DNA from: Sulfurimicrobium sp963779055
GTDB taxonomy: Bacteria > Pseudomonadota > Gammaproteobacteria > Burkholderiales > Sulfuricellaceae
Direction: 5' to 3'
Length of the DNA: 64,000 bases
NCBI GenBank assembly: GCA_963779055.1
Contig: CAVZWN010000004.1
Span: 372,001 to 436,000, forward strand
The translations under genes were made by a program, and so were the position numbers. The notes beneath the pieces were generated by a model. It worked only from the letters and a program-made list of their open reading frames with translations. It was not told where the DNA came from and made no database searches. This document shows, one piece after another, positions 39,643 to 47,194 of this stretch (position 1 is the stretch's first letter; every line of letters starts with the position of its first letter).

Positions 39643-39840
39643 ATTGACTTAAAATCTCTGAGCAGTTTCAAAGGGCGGAAAGGTCGCTTTCCCGTCCACG
39701 CCGCATGGAATAATTGAATTTGATGATCATAACCCAAATTTATCAGGCACCCGCAGAGGCAGATTTTGTACAATGCCCGGATCGGAGTAAATTCCTTAGC
39801 AAAACACCCCCTGGCTGACACAAGCCGTAAAGGAAATCCC

Positions 39841-40542
39841 ATGCACACCACCATCATGACCGAACAGGAACTCGACCAGCTGGAAGAACTGCTGGATTCG
39901 GAAATTTTCAGGAACGAATCGATGTCGCTCGATGCGCTGCAAGGCTTTCTGTGCGCAGTGGCCAGCGGGCCGGAGCTGGTGCCGCCCAGCGTGTGGCTGC
40001 CGGAAGCGCTGGGGCCGTCGCCCGCCTACGAATCCCTGGAGCAGGCGCAACAGGTTGCCAATCTGGTCATGCAGTTCTACAACAGCATTGCCACCGCGCT
40101 GGGCAATCAGGAAGATTTCGACCTGATCCTGTACGCCTTCGAGGACAACCACGACGAGCTGGATTATGTGCCGTGGTGCGATGCCTATGTTTACGGTACG
40201 CAGATCGGGGACAGCAACTGGTTCGATGCGGCGGGCGAATTCGCCGATGACCTGAGCGAGAAGATGGAAGTTTTTTTCCTGCTCAGCGGCCTGCTCAAGG
40301 AAGATGCCCTCAAGCACAAGGAACCCTGGCTTTCCGCGAAGGAAGAAAAAAAGGCCATGGCGCAAGCCCGCGAAGCTTTTCCTTCCGTCATTGGCGACAT
40401 CCACCAGTTCTGGCTGACCCGGCGCAGCACGCCCGAGACCATCCGCCGCGAAACTCCCAAGACCGGACGCAACGACCCCTGCCCCTGTGGTAGCGGGAAG
40501 AAATTCAAGCAGTGCTGCGGAATGGAACCGACGGTTCATTGA
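39841..40542 (+). CDS. UPF0149 protein with C-terminal SEC-C zinc motif (second copy)
   Basis: 233 residues from the ATG at 39841 (AAGGAAAT upstream; the frame is open 25 codons further). UPF0149 segment MSLDALQGFLCAVASGPELV and a SEC-C tail GRNDPCPCGSGKKFKQCCG. It parallels the protein at 28206-28889 along its whole length but with clear divergence, so the duplication is old. A candidate -10 hexamer TACAAT sits at 39768-39773. Confidence 0.9.
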   Translation: MHTTIMTEQELDQLEELLDSEIFRNESMSLDALQGFLCAVASGPELVPPSVWLPEALGPSPAYESLEQAQQVANLVMQFYNSIATALGNQEDFDLILYAFEDNHDELDYVPWCDAYVYGTQIGDSNWFDAAGEFADDLSEKMEVFFLLSGLLKEDALKHKEPWLSAKEEKKAMAQAREAFPSVIGDIHQFWLTRRSTPETIRRETPKTGRNDPCPCGSGKKFKQCCGMEPTVH

Positions 40543-40570
40543 GCATTGATCCGGAGCACGGAGAAAGATC

Positions 40571-40666
40571 AACCCCAACCCCTCCCGGCCTCCCCTTATC
40601 AGGGGAGGAGAGCTCGGGGAGGAGGTACACTTCCCCCCTGATAAGGGGGGATCGAGGGGGGTTGAA
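40571..40666. repeat. CCCCTTATCAGGGG-type palindromic repeat (complete)
   Basis: AACCCCTCCCGGCCTCCCC-TTATCA-GGGGAGG, spacer, then CCCCCCTGATAAGGGGGG and a GAGGGGGGTTG end. Same plan as 28962-29037 with TTATCA in the loop. It follows the second UPF0149 gene and precedes ycaO. Confidence 0.87.
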
Positions 40667-40723
40667 GCTGGCGTGCAATCCGCTCCTCACCACATACAGC
40701 AACACCCAAATCAGGAAGTCACC

Positions 40724-42445
40724 ATGCACACAGAAAGCTTCATCCCGGGCAAGGATGCCTCGCTCGAATCCTCCATCCACACCATGCAGACCAAACTTTC
40801 GGCGCTGGGATTCCACGTCGAGGAGCGCTCCTGGCTCAACCCGGTGGACGGCATCTGGTCGGTGCATGTGCGCGACCGCGACTGCCCGCTGCTGTTCACC
40901 AACGGCAAGGGCGCGTCGAAGCTGGCGGCGCTGGCGAGTGCGCTGGGCGAGTTTTTCGAGCGCCTGTCCTGCAACTACTTCTGGACGCACTACTATCTCG
41001 GGACACAGGTCGCCCAGCGCAGCTTCGTCCACTATCCTCATGAACAGTGGTTCCAGCCCGGCGCTGAAGGCGCGTGGCCGGAAGCTTTGCTGACGCCCGA
41101 ACTGCGCCAGTTCTACGACCCGGAAAACAGCATCGATGCCGAAACCCTGGTCGAGCACAATTCCGGCAACGTCGAACGCGGCATCTGCGCCCTGCCCTAC
41201 GAGCGCCAGCGCGACAACGCCAGCGTGTGGTTCCCGGTCAACATCATCGGCAATCTCTATGTCAGCAACGGCATGTCGGCCGGCAACACCCCGGAAGAGG
41301 CGCGCACCCAGGCGCTGTCGGAGATTTTCGAACGCTACGTCAAGTTCCGCATCATCAGCGAGGGCCTGTGCCTGCCGGATGTGCCGGAAGAAGTCATCGC
41401 CCGCTATCCGCGCATCGAGACCGGCATCCGCGCCCTGCGCGCGGCCGGTTTCGGCATCCTGGTCAAGGATGCTTCGCTGGGCGGCGAATTCCCGGTCATG
41501 AACGTGACCCTGCTGCATCCCGAGGACCAGGGCTGCTTCTCCAGCTTCGGCGCCCATCCGCGTTTCGAGATCGCGCTCGAACGCGCCCTCACCGAGCTGC
41601 TGCAGGGCCGCGCACTGGACGCGCTGGCCGGTTTCCCGGCACCCGGCTTCGATCTGGAGGAAATTTCCAGCGCCCCCAACATCGAAATCCATTTCGTCGA
41701 TTCGAGCGGCATCATCAGCTGGAATTTCCTCGGCGACACACCGGATTTCGAATTCTGTGACTGGAATTTCAGCGCCACTACCGCCGGGGACTATGCATGG
41801 CTGGTCGAGCGCATTCATGCAATGGGCCACGACATCTACATCGCCGACTTCACCCACCTCGGCGTCTACGCCTGCCGCATCATCGTGCCGGGCATGTCGG
41901 AGATCTACCCGGTGGACGATCTGGAATGGGAAAACAACAGCGTCGGCAACATCATCCGCGAAGCCATCCTGCACCTGCCGGAGCTGGAAGATGACGAGTG
42001 CGCCGACCTGCTGGAGACGCTGAACGAATTCGGCCTCGCCGACCAGCGCCCGGTCGCGGCCCTGATCGGTCTGGCGGCCGACCCCGGTTCCTTCTGGAGC
42101 GATCTGCGCGTGGGCGAGCTGAAAACCCTGCTGGCGCTGGCCGTCGGCGACGAAGAAGCGATCCGCGAAGGCTGCGACTGGATACGCCATTTCGAACAGC
42201 TCGACGCCGGACGGCGCCGCGTTTATGCCTGCATCGAAACCCTGCTCAATCTCGGCAATGCCGCGTCTTATCGCCAGGCACTACAGCAGCTTTACGGCAG
42301 CGCCGCGCTGCAGCAGGCCGAGAATCTGCTCAGCCGCGAAGAACGCTTCTTCGGCGTGCAGGCGCCGGGCCTGGCGCTGTCGGGTTGCGATATGCATCAG
42401 CGCCTGCTGGCGGCCTATGACAAGCTGCATGCGCGCAGGGGCTGA
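40724..42445 (+). CDS. ycaO: YcaO-family ATP-dependent protein (E. coli YcaO type)
   Basis: 573 residues from ATG 40724 (MHTESFIPGKDASLESSIH). The opening and NGKGASKLAALASALGEFFERLS follow E. coli YcaO closely, with the acidic ATP/Mg ligands of the fold in the E-x-x-E helix and in the SEIFERYVKFRIISEG helix. E. coli YcaO has been tied to RimO-dependent methylthiolation of ribosomal protein S12. There is no adjacent cyclodehydratase partner, leader peptide or radical SAM gene, so a RiPP role is unlikely. Confidence 0.92.
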   Translation: MHTESFIPGKDASLESSIHTMQTKLSALGFHVEERSWLNPVDGIWSVHVRDRDCPLLFTNGKGASKLAALASALGEFFERLSCNYFWTHYYLGTQVAQRSFVHYPHEQWFQPGAEGAWPEALLTPELRQFYDPENSIDAETLVEHNSGNVERGICALPYERQRDNASVWFPVNIIGNLYVSNGMSAGNTPEEARTQALSEIFERYVKFRIISEGLCLPDVPEEVIARYPRIETGIRALRAAGFGILVKDASLGGEFPVMNVTLLHPEDQGCFSSFGAHPRFEIALERALTELLQGRALDALAGFPAPGFDLEEISSAPNIEIHFVDSSGIISWNFLGDTPDFEFCDWNFSATTAGDYAWLVERIHAMGHDIYIADFTHLGVYACRIIVPGMSEIYPVDDLEWENNSVGNIIREAILHLPELEDDECADLLETLNEFGLADQRPVAALIGLAADPGSFWSDLRVGELKTLLALAVGDEEAIREGCDWIRHFEQLDAGRRRVYACIETLLNLGNAASYRQALQQLYGSAALQQAENLLSREERFFGVQAPGLALSGCDMHQRLLAAYDKLHARRG

Positions 42446-42541
42446 ATTGAGCAGAGAGACGGATTCCCGGAAGTCATGTAAAGTTTTACCGCTACAGGAA
42501 AACGCAAGTACGCTTTGATATTGAACACAAGGCCGTCTTTG

Positions 42542-43990
42542 ATGATAAAAAAACCCAGCATAAAAACCATCACTGTTAAAAACCTTGTCAACGTGCTTTC
42601 GGTGCTGGCGCTGGTATTGCTGCTGATCACGGGCCTGAACTTCCGTTCGCTCTCCACCCAGGCCATAGAAAATCAGGCGCTGGCGCATGCCGAGCTGGTC
42701 AAGGCTGGCCTGACCGCCCACATGAAGGCGGACATCATGGACCGGCGCGACTACTATCTGGACGAGATCAGAGAGCTGCATCATGTAAATGCTCTGACGA
42801 TTGTTCGCGGCAATGCGGTTACACAGCAGTTTGGCCCGGGCAGAGCCAACGAGCATGCGGCGGACCCGATTACCGAACAGGCCTTTGTGACCAGAAAGCC
42901 GGTTTTCATCCTGAATGAGTTTTCACTTCAGCCGTTCGTTCGCATCATCATTCCGTATATTGCATCGCGGCAGGGGGCGCTTAATTGCCTCACTTGCCAC
43001 AAGGTTGCGGAGGGGACAGTGCTGGGCGCGGTCGACATCGAGCTGGATGTCAGCGAATACCGCAATCACGCCTTCTGGGTAATGCTGGGACTGGTGGCGC
43101 TGTCCATCGTCGCTTTTGCACTGGTTTTCGTGAATACCACCCGCACCATCAAGAATCATGTTCAGCAACCGCTGGAAACGCTCATTGACCACGCCATGAC
43201 GGCCTACAAACAGCACCAGCCGGTGAGTTCCGAACAATTCCATAGCCAGGAATTTGCCAATGTCGCAGACGAATTCAACCTCTTCAATTCAGAAATCCTT
43301 GCCCACCAGGACATGCTGAAGAAAAAGAACGAAGAACTGCTCTCACTCAACGATGAAATCGAAAGCACGCTGCGCGAAACGATCTACACCATGGGGGTTA
43401 TCGAAGAGAAACGATCCCGGGAAACCTCCAATCATACCCGGCGCGTCTCGCTCTACAGCCAGCTGCTGGCGCAGAAGGCACAGCTGACCCCGAGAGAGGT
43501 GGAGCTGATCACCGCTGCATCGCCGTTGCACGATATTGGCAAGCTCGGGATACCGGATGACATATTGATGAAGCCTGGACGCTTCACCGATGAAGAGCGG
43601 CTGGTCATGATGAACCACCCTGCCATCGGATACGCCATGCTGCGGCACTCGCAGCGCGACATTCTGGTTGCAGCCGGCATCATTGCCTACCAGCATCAGG
43701 AGAAGTGGGATGGCAGCGGCTATCCGCAGGGGCTGGCTGGAGAAGACATCCACATCTTTGGCCGTATCGTGGCGCTGGCCGATGTCTTTGACGCACTCTA
43801 TTCACCCCGCATTTACAAGGAAGCCTGGACGCAGGAAAAAGTGGTCGAATGGATAGGCGAACAGCGCGGCAAGCACTTTGATCCGCAGCTGGTGGATCTT
43901 TTCCTTGCCAATATGGATGAATTTATGGCGATCTACCATCAGCATCCGGCGAATAAAGAGACTGAGATGCAACTCAAACCGGAAGTGTGA
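42542..43990 (+). CDS. CxxCH (c-type heme, DUF3365-like) sensor with HD-GYP phosphodiesterase domain
   Basis: 482 residues from ATG 42542 (AAGG upstream; an in-frame TTG at 42515 is possible). TM1 about 17-33 and TM2 about 178-197 bracket a periplasmic domain ending GALNCLTCHKVAEGTVLGAV, where CLTCH (149-153) is a c-type heme attachment motif as in DUF3365/Tll0287-type sensors. After a linker comes HD-GYP: ASPLHDIGKLGIPDDILMK, then HQEKWDGSGYPQGLAG and RIVALADVFDAL. It would degrade c-di-GMP in response to redox or a heme ligand such as NO, CO or O2. Confidence 0.93.
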   Translation: MIKKPSIKTITVKNLVNVLSVLALVLLLITGLNFRSLSTQAIENQALAHAELVKAGLTAHMKADIMDRRDYYLDEIRELHHVNALTIVRGNAVTQQFGPGRANEHAADPITEQAFVTRKPVFILNEFSLQPFVRIIIPYIASRQGALNCLTCHKVAEGTVLGAVDIELDVSEYRNHAFWVMLGLVALSIVAFALVFVNTTRTIKNHVQQPLETLIDHAMTAYKQHQPVSSEQFHSQEFANVADEFNLFNSEILAHQDMLKKKNEELLSLNDEIESTLRETIYTMGVIEEKRSRETSNHTRRVSLYSQLLAQKAQLTPREVELITAASPLHDIGKLGIPDDILMKPGRFTDEERLVMMNHPAIGYAMLRHSQRDILVAAGIIAYQHQEKWDGSGYPQGLAGEDIHIFGRIVALADVFDALYSPRIYKEAWTQEKVVEWIGEQRGKHFDPQLVDLFLANMDEFMAIYHQHPANKETEMQLKPEV

Positions 43991-44027
43991 TTCCGGACCG
44001 CCCCCTGCTTCCCTGAGGCGGTGCAGC

Positions 44028-44585
44028 CTACCGGAAACGGAACGGGGGACGGGGCGGGTAAGGGAATGGATAAGGGGCCGGGTAGCGATACGGGTAGCGA
44101 AAATCCCAGAATGGGTCGTAAAAATACAGGGGCGGACTGGCAGGCCGGGCAATGGAAACGGGCCAGAGGTGCAATGCTTCAACCAGAACCATGGGATAGC
44201 GATACTCGTGCTCGCCAACTTTCCCGACGACAACGGGCGCCAGCTCGCCAACCACGGTGAGGCTCCTGGAAACGGCGTAGACGGATGGCTCGTAGAATCC
44301 TTTGGTGCAGGCCATGAAGCGGCCGAATGTCCGGTCGGTTTGCCGTGGTTCCCCTTCCTCATCCAGCGGACGGCTGGAAATTTCGAAACAGGTTTGCGCC
44401 GGCCCGGGCGAGGTCTGAATGATGATGCCGCCCCAGCGCACTCTTGTCCCGACTTGTCCGCTTTGCAGCGCTTCGTCCGGGGAAAGCGCCGTGACGGGGC
44501 TACCTGTTCTGGGCAAAGGCGTAATAGCGCAGCCGGTAAAAAGCAGCGTGACCAGAAGGCCAAATAAAGACGGATTGAGCTTCAT
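44028..44585 (-). CDS. Slp-family outer-membrane lipoprotein
   Basis: 185 residues with a lipoprotein signal (LLVTLLFTGC, Cys 19). GTRVRWGGIIIQTSPGPAQT, CFEISSRPLDEEGEPR and YVVVG-like segments match the Slp/YeaY family. The C-terminus is a Pro/Tyr/Phe/Arg-rich low-complexity tail (YRYPAPYPFPYPPRPPF) not usual for Slp. It converges with the HD-GYP gene. E. coli Slp is starvation-induced; the role here is unknown. Confidence 0.85.
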   Translation of the reverse strand: MKLNPSLFGLLVTLLFTGCAITPLPRTGSPVTALSPDEALQSGQVGTRVRWGGIIIQTSPGPAQTCFEISSRPLDEEGEPRQTDRTFGRFMACTKGFYEPSVYAVSRSLTVVGELAPVVVGKVGEHEYRYPMVLVEALHLWPVSIARPASPPLYFYDPFWDFRYPYRYPAPYPFPYPPRPPFRFR

Positions 44586-44729
44586 ATTAACCCTTTAGAC
44601 AACGCGGCACGGCGAATAGTTGACCCCTCAAGCCTTCTGACCAGGCCCCCGTAACTTCACAGCCAGGGACAGCGCCCGCGGCTGAAACCTCTGTTTTTCC
44701 TTCAAGCCGCATCAGGCCAGAGTACAGCC

Positions 44730-45119
44730 TCAGCGAGGCGGCCCACCTGCCGGGTCGCGCAGCGGATCAAGCGTTTGTGCCGGCTTGAAATCGAGGGGAT
44801 TGGGACGCTCCTGTGTGTCTTCTCCCGGATCCGAGCCATATCCAGAGGCCCCCGCCTTGTCACGGTCGGAAGTGGCCTGCGGTTTCTGCACCGGCTTGAA
44901 ATCGAGAGGATTGGGGCGCTCCTGTGTGTCTTCTCCCGGATCCGAGCCATATCCAGAGGCCCCCGCCTTGTCACGGTCGGAAGTGGCTTTCGGCTTCTTG
45001 ACCGGCTTGGCCTTTAAGGGAGCGGTTTCGGACGGTTTTTTCACCGGCGGAATTTCAGCCTGTGCAACACCGAAGGCGAGCAGAGAGGCGGCTGCCAGAA
45101 ACTTGATGGTCTTGTTCAT
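44730..45119 (-). CDS. Small exported protein with a 37-residue tandem repeat
   Basis: 129 residues. Signal peptide MNKTIKFLAAASLLAFGVAQA, then two nearly identical 37-residue repeats of the form KPxATSDRDKAGASGYGSDP GEDTQERPNPLDF. The DNA repeats with a 111-bp period (44781-44891 and 44892-45002) and differs at only a few positions. AGGAG precedes the ATG. It is 33 bp downstream of the large exported protein gene, probably cotranscribed. The family is not recognised; composition suggests a disordered periplasmic or secreted protein. Confidence 0.75.
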   Translation of the reverse strand: MNKTIKFLAAASLLAFGVAQAEIPPVKKPSETAPLKAKPVKKPKATSDRDKAGASGYGSDPGEDTQERPNPLDFKPVQKPQATSDRDKAGASGYGSDPGEDTQERPNPLDFKPAQTLDPLRDPAGGPPR

Positions 45120-45152
45120 GATTTCCTGCTCCTTTATTGAGGTTGGAACAAA

Positions 45153-47051
45153 TCAGCGCAAGCGCGGCACGCTGCGCGGCTCGTGCATGGTGGCCGGGGC
45201 GGATGGATCACGCGCCTCGAAGATGCGCACGCCCTCTTCCCACTGATAACTGCTGCGGGTGCCTGCGTGTGGCAGCAGGGCGATTGTACCCAGAGGCAGG
45301 GCAAATACGTCGAACCAGTCCGTGCTGACACTGCGCTTCAGCTTCCCCGCCTTTATTTCCATCAGCACGCGCAAGCGCGTCGCCGCAGTGAGGTCCAGCA
45401 TATAGGCCGGTGCGCCAATGCGCAGGCCGTAGCTCTGCTGCTGGATATTGCCGGGCTGCGCCGTCAGCGGCGGCAGGCGCAGTGTCTCGGTCTGGGCGCT
45501 GGTGCCGGAGAGAACCAGCCGCTGCTCAGCCACCGGATTGCCATCTACCAGCAGCGCATAAGGCGCCACAACCGTGCCTGTGCCGTTCAGGCCCACGCCC
45601 ACCTGAAGCGCTCCGGTCAGGGGACCGAGGTCCACGCCAGTGTTGGTCAGTTCCGGCGGGATGGCGAAAGTGAATATTTCCCGCGGGTTGCCACCCAGCG
45701 GCGGGTGGAAGCTCAGGCTCTTGTGCCACGGCGAAGGAACCGGGGTCATCTCGGCCCAGGTCTTGCCCAGGGCGTAGAGTTTGAAGCCGAACCAGGAACC
45801 GGCAGTGAATACGAACTCATCGCCGTCAAAAAGCTGCCCCTGCGCCAATCCGACACGCTCGTAATAAGCTTTGGGCGCATCACTGGTAACCGCCTGCAGA
45901 CGCAGGGTCAGATCACGTCCCGGATCATCGACAGCGCTGCGGATACTGCTTGCCGGTTCGAGACGGCCATTCAGGGCGACGGGGATGCGCAGGCCGAAAC
46001 CGTAGCCCATCCCGTAGTTGATGCGCAGGAAGCCGGCGGAGAATTTCCATTTGCGCTCCCAGACAAGTTCCTGGCCCAGCGTGAAACCGGCCAGGAAAGG
46101 CTCGCTGAAGTCCAGCCTTCCCTCGCTCTTGTCGCCAGCTGGATATTTGTACTGCCGGCCACGCGCGCCGGGGCCGGCAAGGGCAGACAGGTCGGTTTTC
46201 TGCGCCTGCCTCTGACGCAGAACGGGGCGCACCGGCGCCAGCGCGGACGATTGCTGGCGCTGCTGCGCCAGAGGGCGGAGTTCCGCAGTCAGGCGCTGGC
46301 TACCATCATTAAACAAGCGCCTCTCCACCACCACCTGATCGGTGATATCGAATTCACCCACGCCGCTCAACGCCGCGCGCAGCACTGCGTCTTCACCCCC
46401 TTCAGCCAGCGCCTGGCGCAGCGGGTCGTCTGCATCCAGCAGCGGCAACTCCTCGCTCAGATAGCGGCGGAAACTCTGCTGCTCGTCGGAAGGCAGTTCA
46501 GCCACCCGCGCCTGCGCCACTGCGGCCTGATCCACCGGAGCCAGGAACTGGGCCAGTTCCGGTGCCGCAGCAGCGGCCTGTACGGGGTCGCGCACCACTA
46601 TCCGCACCTGACGCAGCATCACCAAGCGGTCCGGGAACTCCACCACCGCTTCGTTAAACTGCGGCCGCCCCACCAGTGCGGAGGCAGGGATGCGGTTCAA
46701 CTGCCGGTCCAGTGCGCGCTGCGCCGTGAAAGTGGAGTCGAACAGCCTGCCCAGCTCCACCTTTTCGCCGCTCCCGGTTTCAATCTGAATGCGCCGCATC
46801 GCCGTGCGGTTCAACACCTGGCGCGGCGCCTGGCGAGCCACCTCGACTGCCAGCACGGACTGATTGTCCCAGCCGCGCAGCAGCGCAGCCAGCTCCGGTG
46901 CATTCTTCAAGGCCGGCGGAATGGCCACCGATACCGCAGCAGCAGGTGGCGCCATGCCTGGAGGAGGTGCGGCCAGCGCGGGAAAACCGGCCAGCAACAA
47001 AACAGACAGCACGACAGGATAAAAACGCTGGGACCAACGCGGGGTGTTCAC
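45153..47051 (-). CDS. Exported protein of unknown family
   Basis: 632 residues from the GTG at 47051, chosen because AAGGAGGT lies immediately before it; an ATG seven codons upstream overlaps that ribosome site. Signal peptide VVLSVLLLAGFPALAA followed by a Pro/Ala linker. The mature protein is mixed alpha/beta with a charged, Gln- and Arg-rich middle (RPLAQQRQQSS, RPVLRQRQAQK) and a beta-rich C-terminal half (GVGLNGTGTVVAPYALLVDG). No enzyme motif is recognised. It is the first gene of a pair with the small repeat protein downstream. Confidence 0.7.
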   Translation of the reverse strand: MNTPRWSQRFYPVVLSVLLLAGFPALAAPPPGMAPPAAAVSVAIPPALKNAPELAALLRGWDNQSVLAVEVARQAPRQVLNRTAMRRIQIETGSGEKVELGRLFDSTFTAQRALDRQLNRIPASALVGRPQFNEAVVEFPDRLVMLRQVRIVVRDPVQAAAAAPELAQFLAPVDQAAVAQARVAELPSDEQQSFRRYLSEELPLLDADDPLRQALAEGGEDAVLRAALSGVGEFDITDQVVVERRLFNDGSQRLTAELRPLAQQRQQSSALAPVRPVLRQRQAQKTDLSALAGPGARGRQYKYPAGDKSEGRLDFSEPFLAGFTLGQELVWERKWKFSAGFLRINYGMGYGFGLRIPVALNGRLEPASSIRSAVDDPGRDLTLRLQAVTSDAPKAYYERVGLAQGQLFDGDEFVFTAGSWFGFKLYALGKTWAEMTPVPSPWHKSLSFHPPLGGNPREIFTFAIPPELTNTGVDLGPLTGALQVGVGLNGTGTVVAPYALLVDGNPVAEQRLVLSGTSAQTETLRLPPLTAQPGNIQQQSYGLRIGAPAYMLDLTAATRLRVLMEIKAGKLKRSVSTDWFDVFALPLGTIALLPHAGTRSSYQWEEGVRIFEARDPSAPATMHEPRSVPRLR

Positions 47052-47115
47052 GGCTACCTCCTTCAGAGTCATTTTGAATCGCAGATAAATTCCATTTTCA
47101 CAACTTAAACAAGCG

Positions 47116-47136
47116 CCCTAAGGAACCCCTGAACAA
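47116..47136. repeat. 21-bp dispersed repeat CCCTAAGGAACCCCTGAACAA (copy 2)
   Basis: Identical to 32570-32590; see that entry. Confidence 0.7.
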
Positions 47137-47194
47137 CCCGGCCCTTGCAAAAAACCGACATATCAACCCCGGCCACGGCAATCATCTCTCACCG

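Noticed and set aside
40724..42445. YcaO as part of a RiPP (azoline peptide) cluster
   Set aside because: No precursor peptide, dehydrogenase or E1-like partner nearby, and the N-terminus matches the housekeeping E. coli YcaO type.
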